Source: an uncultured Mycoplasmatota bacterium
Lineage (GTDB): Bacteria; Bacillota_I; Bacilli_A; RF39; UBA660
Length of the DNA: 5,120 nt
Direction of reading: 5' to 3'
Assembly (NCBI GenBank): GCA_946007485.1
Contig: CAMGAM010000068.1
Span: 1-5,120, forward strand
Shown here: positions 5,071 through 5,120 of the stretch, one piece after another
How the letters are laid out: each line of letters opens with the position of its first letter
Position numbering within the stretch: the stretch's first letter is position 1
Notes under the pieces: generated by a model
Seen by the model: the letters and a program-made list of their open reading frames with translations, nothing else
Databases searched by the model: none
Told to the model about the DNA's origin: nothing
Translations under genes and position numbers: made by a program

Positions 5071-5099
5071 AATATATCATTATTTTAAGAAAATATCAA
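5071..5099 (-). promoter_or_regulatory. Minus-strand promoter of the antisense RNA
   Basis: Read on the minus strand, TTGATA (5099-5094) is followed after 17 bp by TATATT (5076-5071), with TGA just before it as an extended -10. The predicted start is about 5064. It points at the peptide gene. Confidence 0.65.
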
Positions 5100-5120
5100 T
5101 AGAATTTGGAAAATATCTTG

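Overview
The window is AT-rich DNA (by eye well under 30% G+C) from a low-GC Gram-positive bacterium. Genes have purine-rich Shine-Dalgarno sites, start with ATG or TTG, stop at TAA or TAG, and encode Trp with TGG, so there is no sign of the Mycoplasma code. The family content (peptidase S66, class II Fic, remnant of a Pre/MobV plasmid relaxase, type I toxin-like locus) fits an accessory or plasmid-derived segment in a Bacillota genome. I cannot name a species.

Bases 1-2976 hold a tightly packed operon on the + strand. It runs: the 3' part of a SAM-dependent transferase gene, which enters from outside the window; an alanine-racemase family gene that overlaps its stop by one base; and, 8 bp later, an S66 LD-carboxypeptidase/MccF-type serine peptidase. 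A SAM-dependent transferase, an amino-acid racemase and an MccF-like hydrolase together suggest making, or being protected from, a small D-amino-acid-containing compound, or cell-wall modification. This is inference from context.

Bases 2977-3383 contain no convincing gene. About 115 bases are extremely G-skewed (47 G against 3 C) with a two-tier G-quadruplex motif. They are followed by two direct repeats 21 bp apart, a perfect 10-bp hairpin and a strong rho-independent terminator. Then comes a consensus-like extended -10 promoter for the next gene, with a perfect 12-bp inverted repeat, one arm inside the promoter spacer and the other over the start codon.

Bases 3384-4436 encode a complete class II Fic AMP-transferase with its own N-terminal inhibitory motif and a C-terminal winged-helix-like tail. 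Behind it, 4450-4752 is the decayed N-terminal fragment of a Pre/MobV relaxase, a trace of a former mobilisable plasmid or element.

Bases 4789-5099 form a compact undeclared locus that resembles a type I toxin-antitoxin module. A strong promoter leads to a leader with a 13-position hairpin over the ribosome-binding site, then a 28-codon hydrophobic, basic peptide gene. A convergent minus-strand promoter makes a predicted ~85-nt antisense RNA ending in an excellent terminator at the peptide stop codon. The two RNAs begin with the same GGAAAACUU sequence. The antisense terminator hairpin carries two short stretches complementary to the toxin leader, one of them over the ribosome-binding site. 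I do not recognise the peptide as a member of a toxin family I know, so this is the best candidate for something undescribed here.
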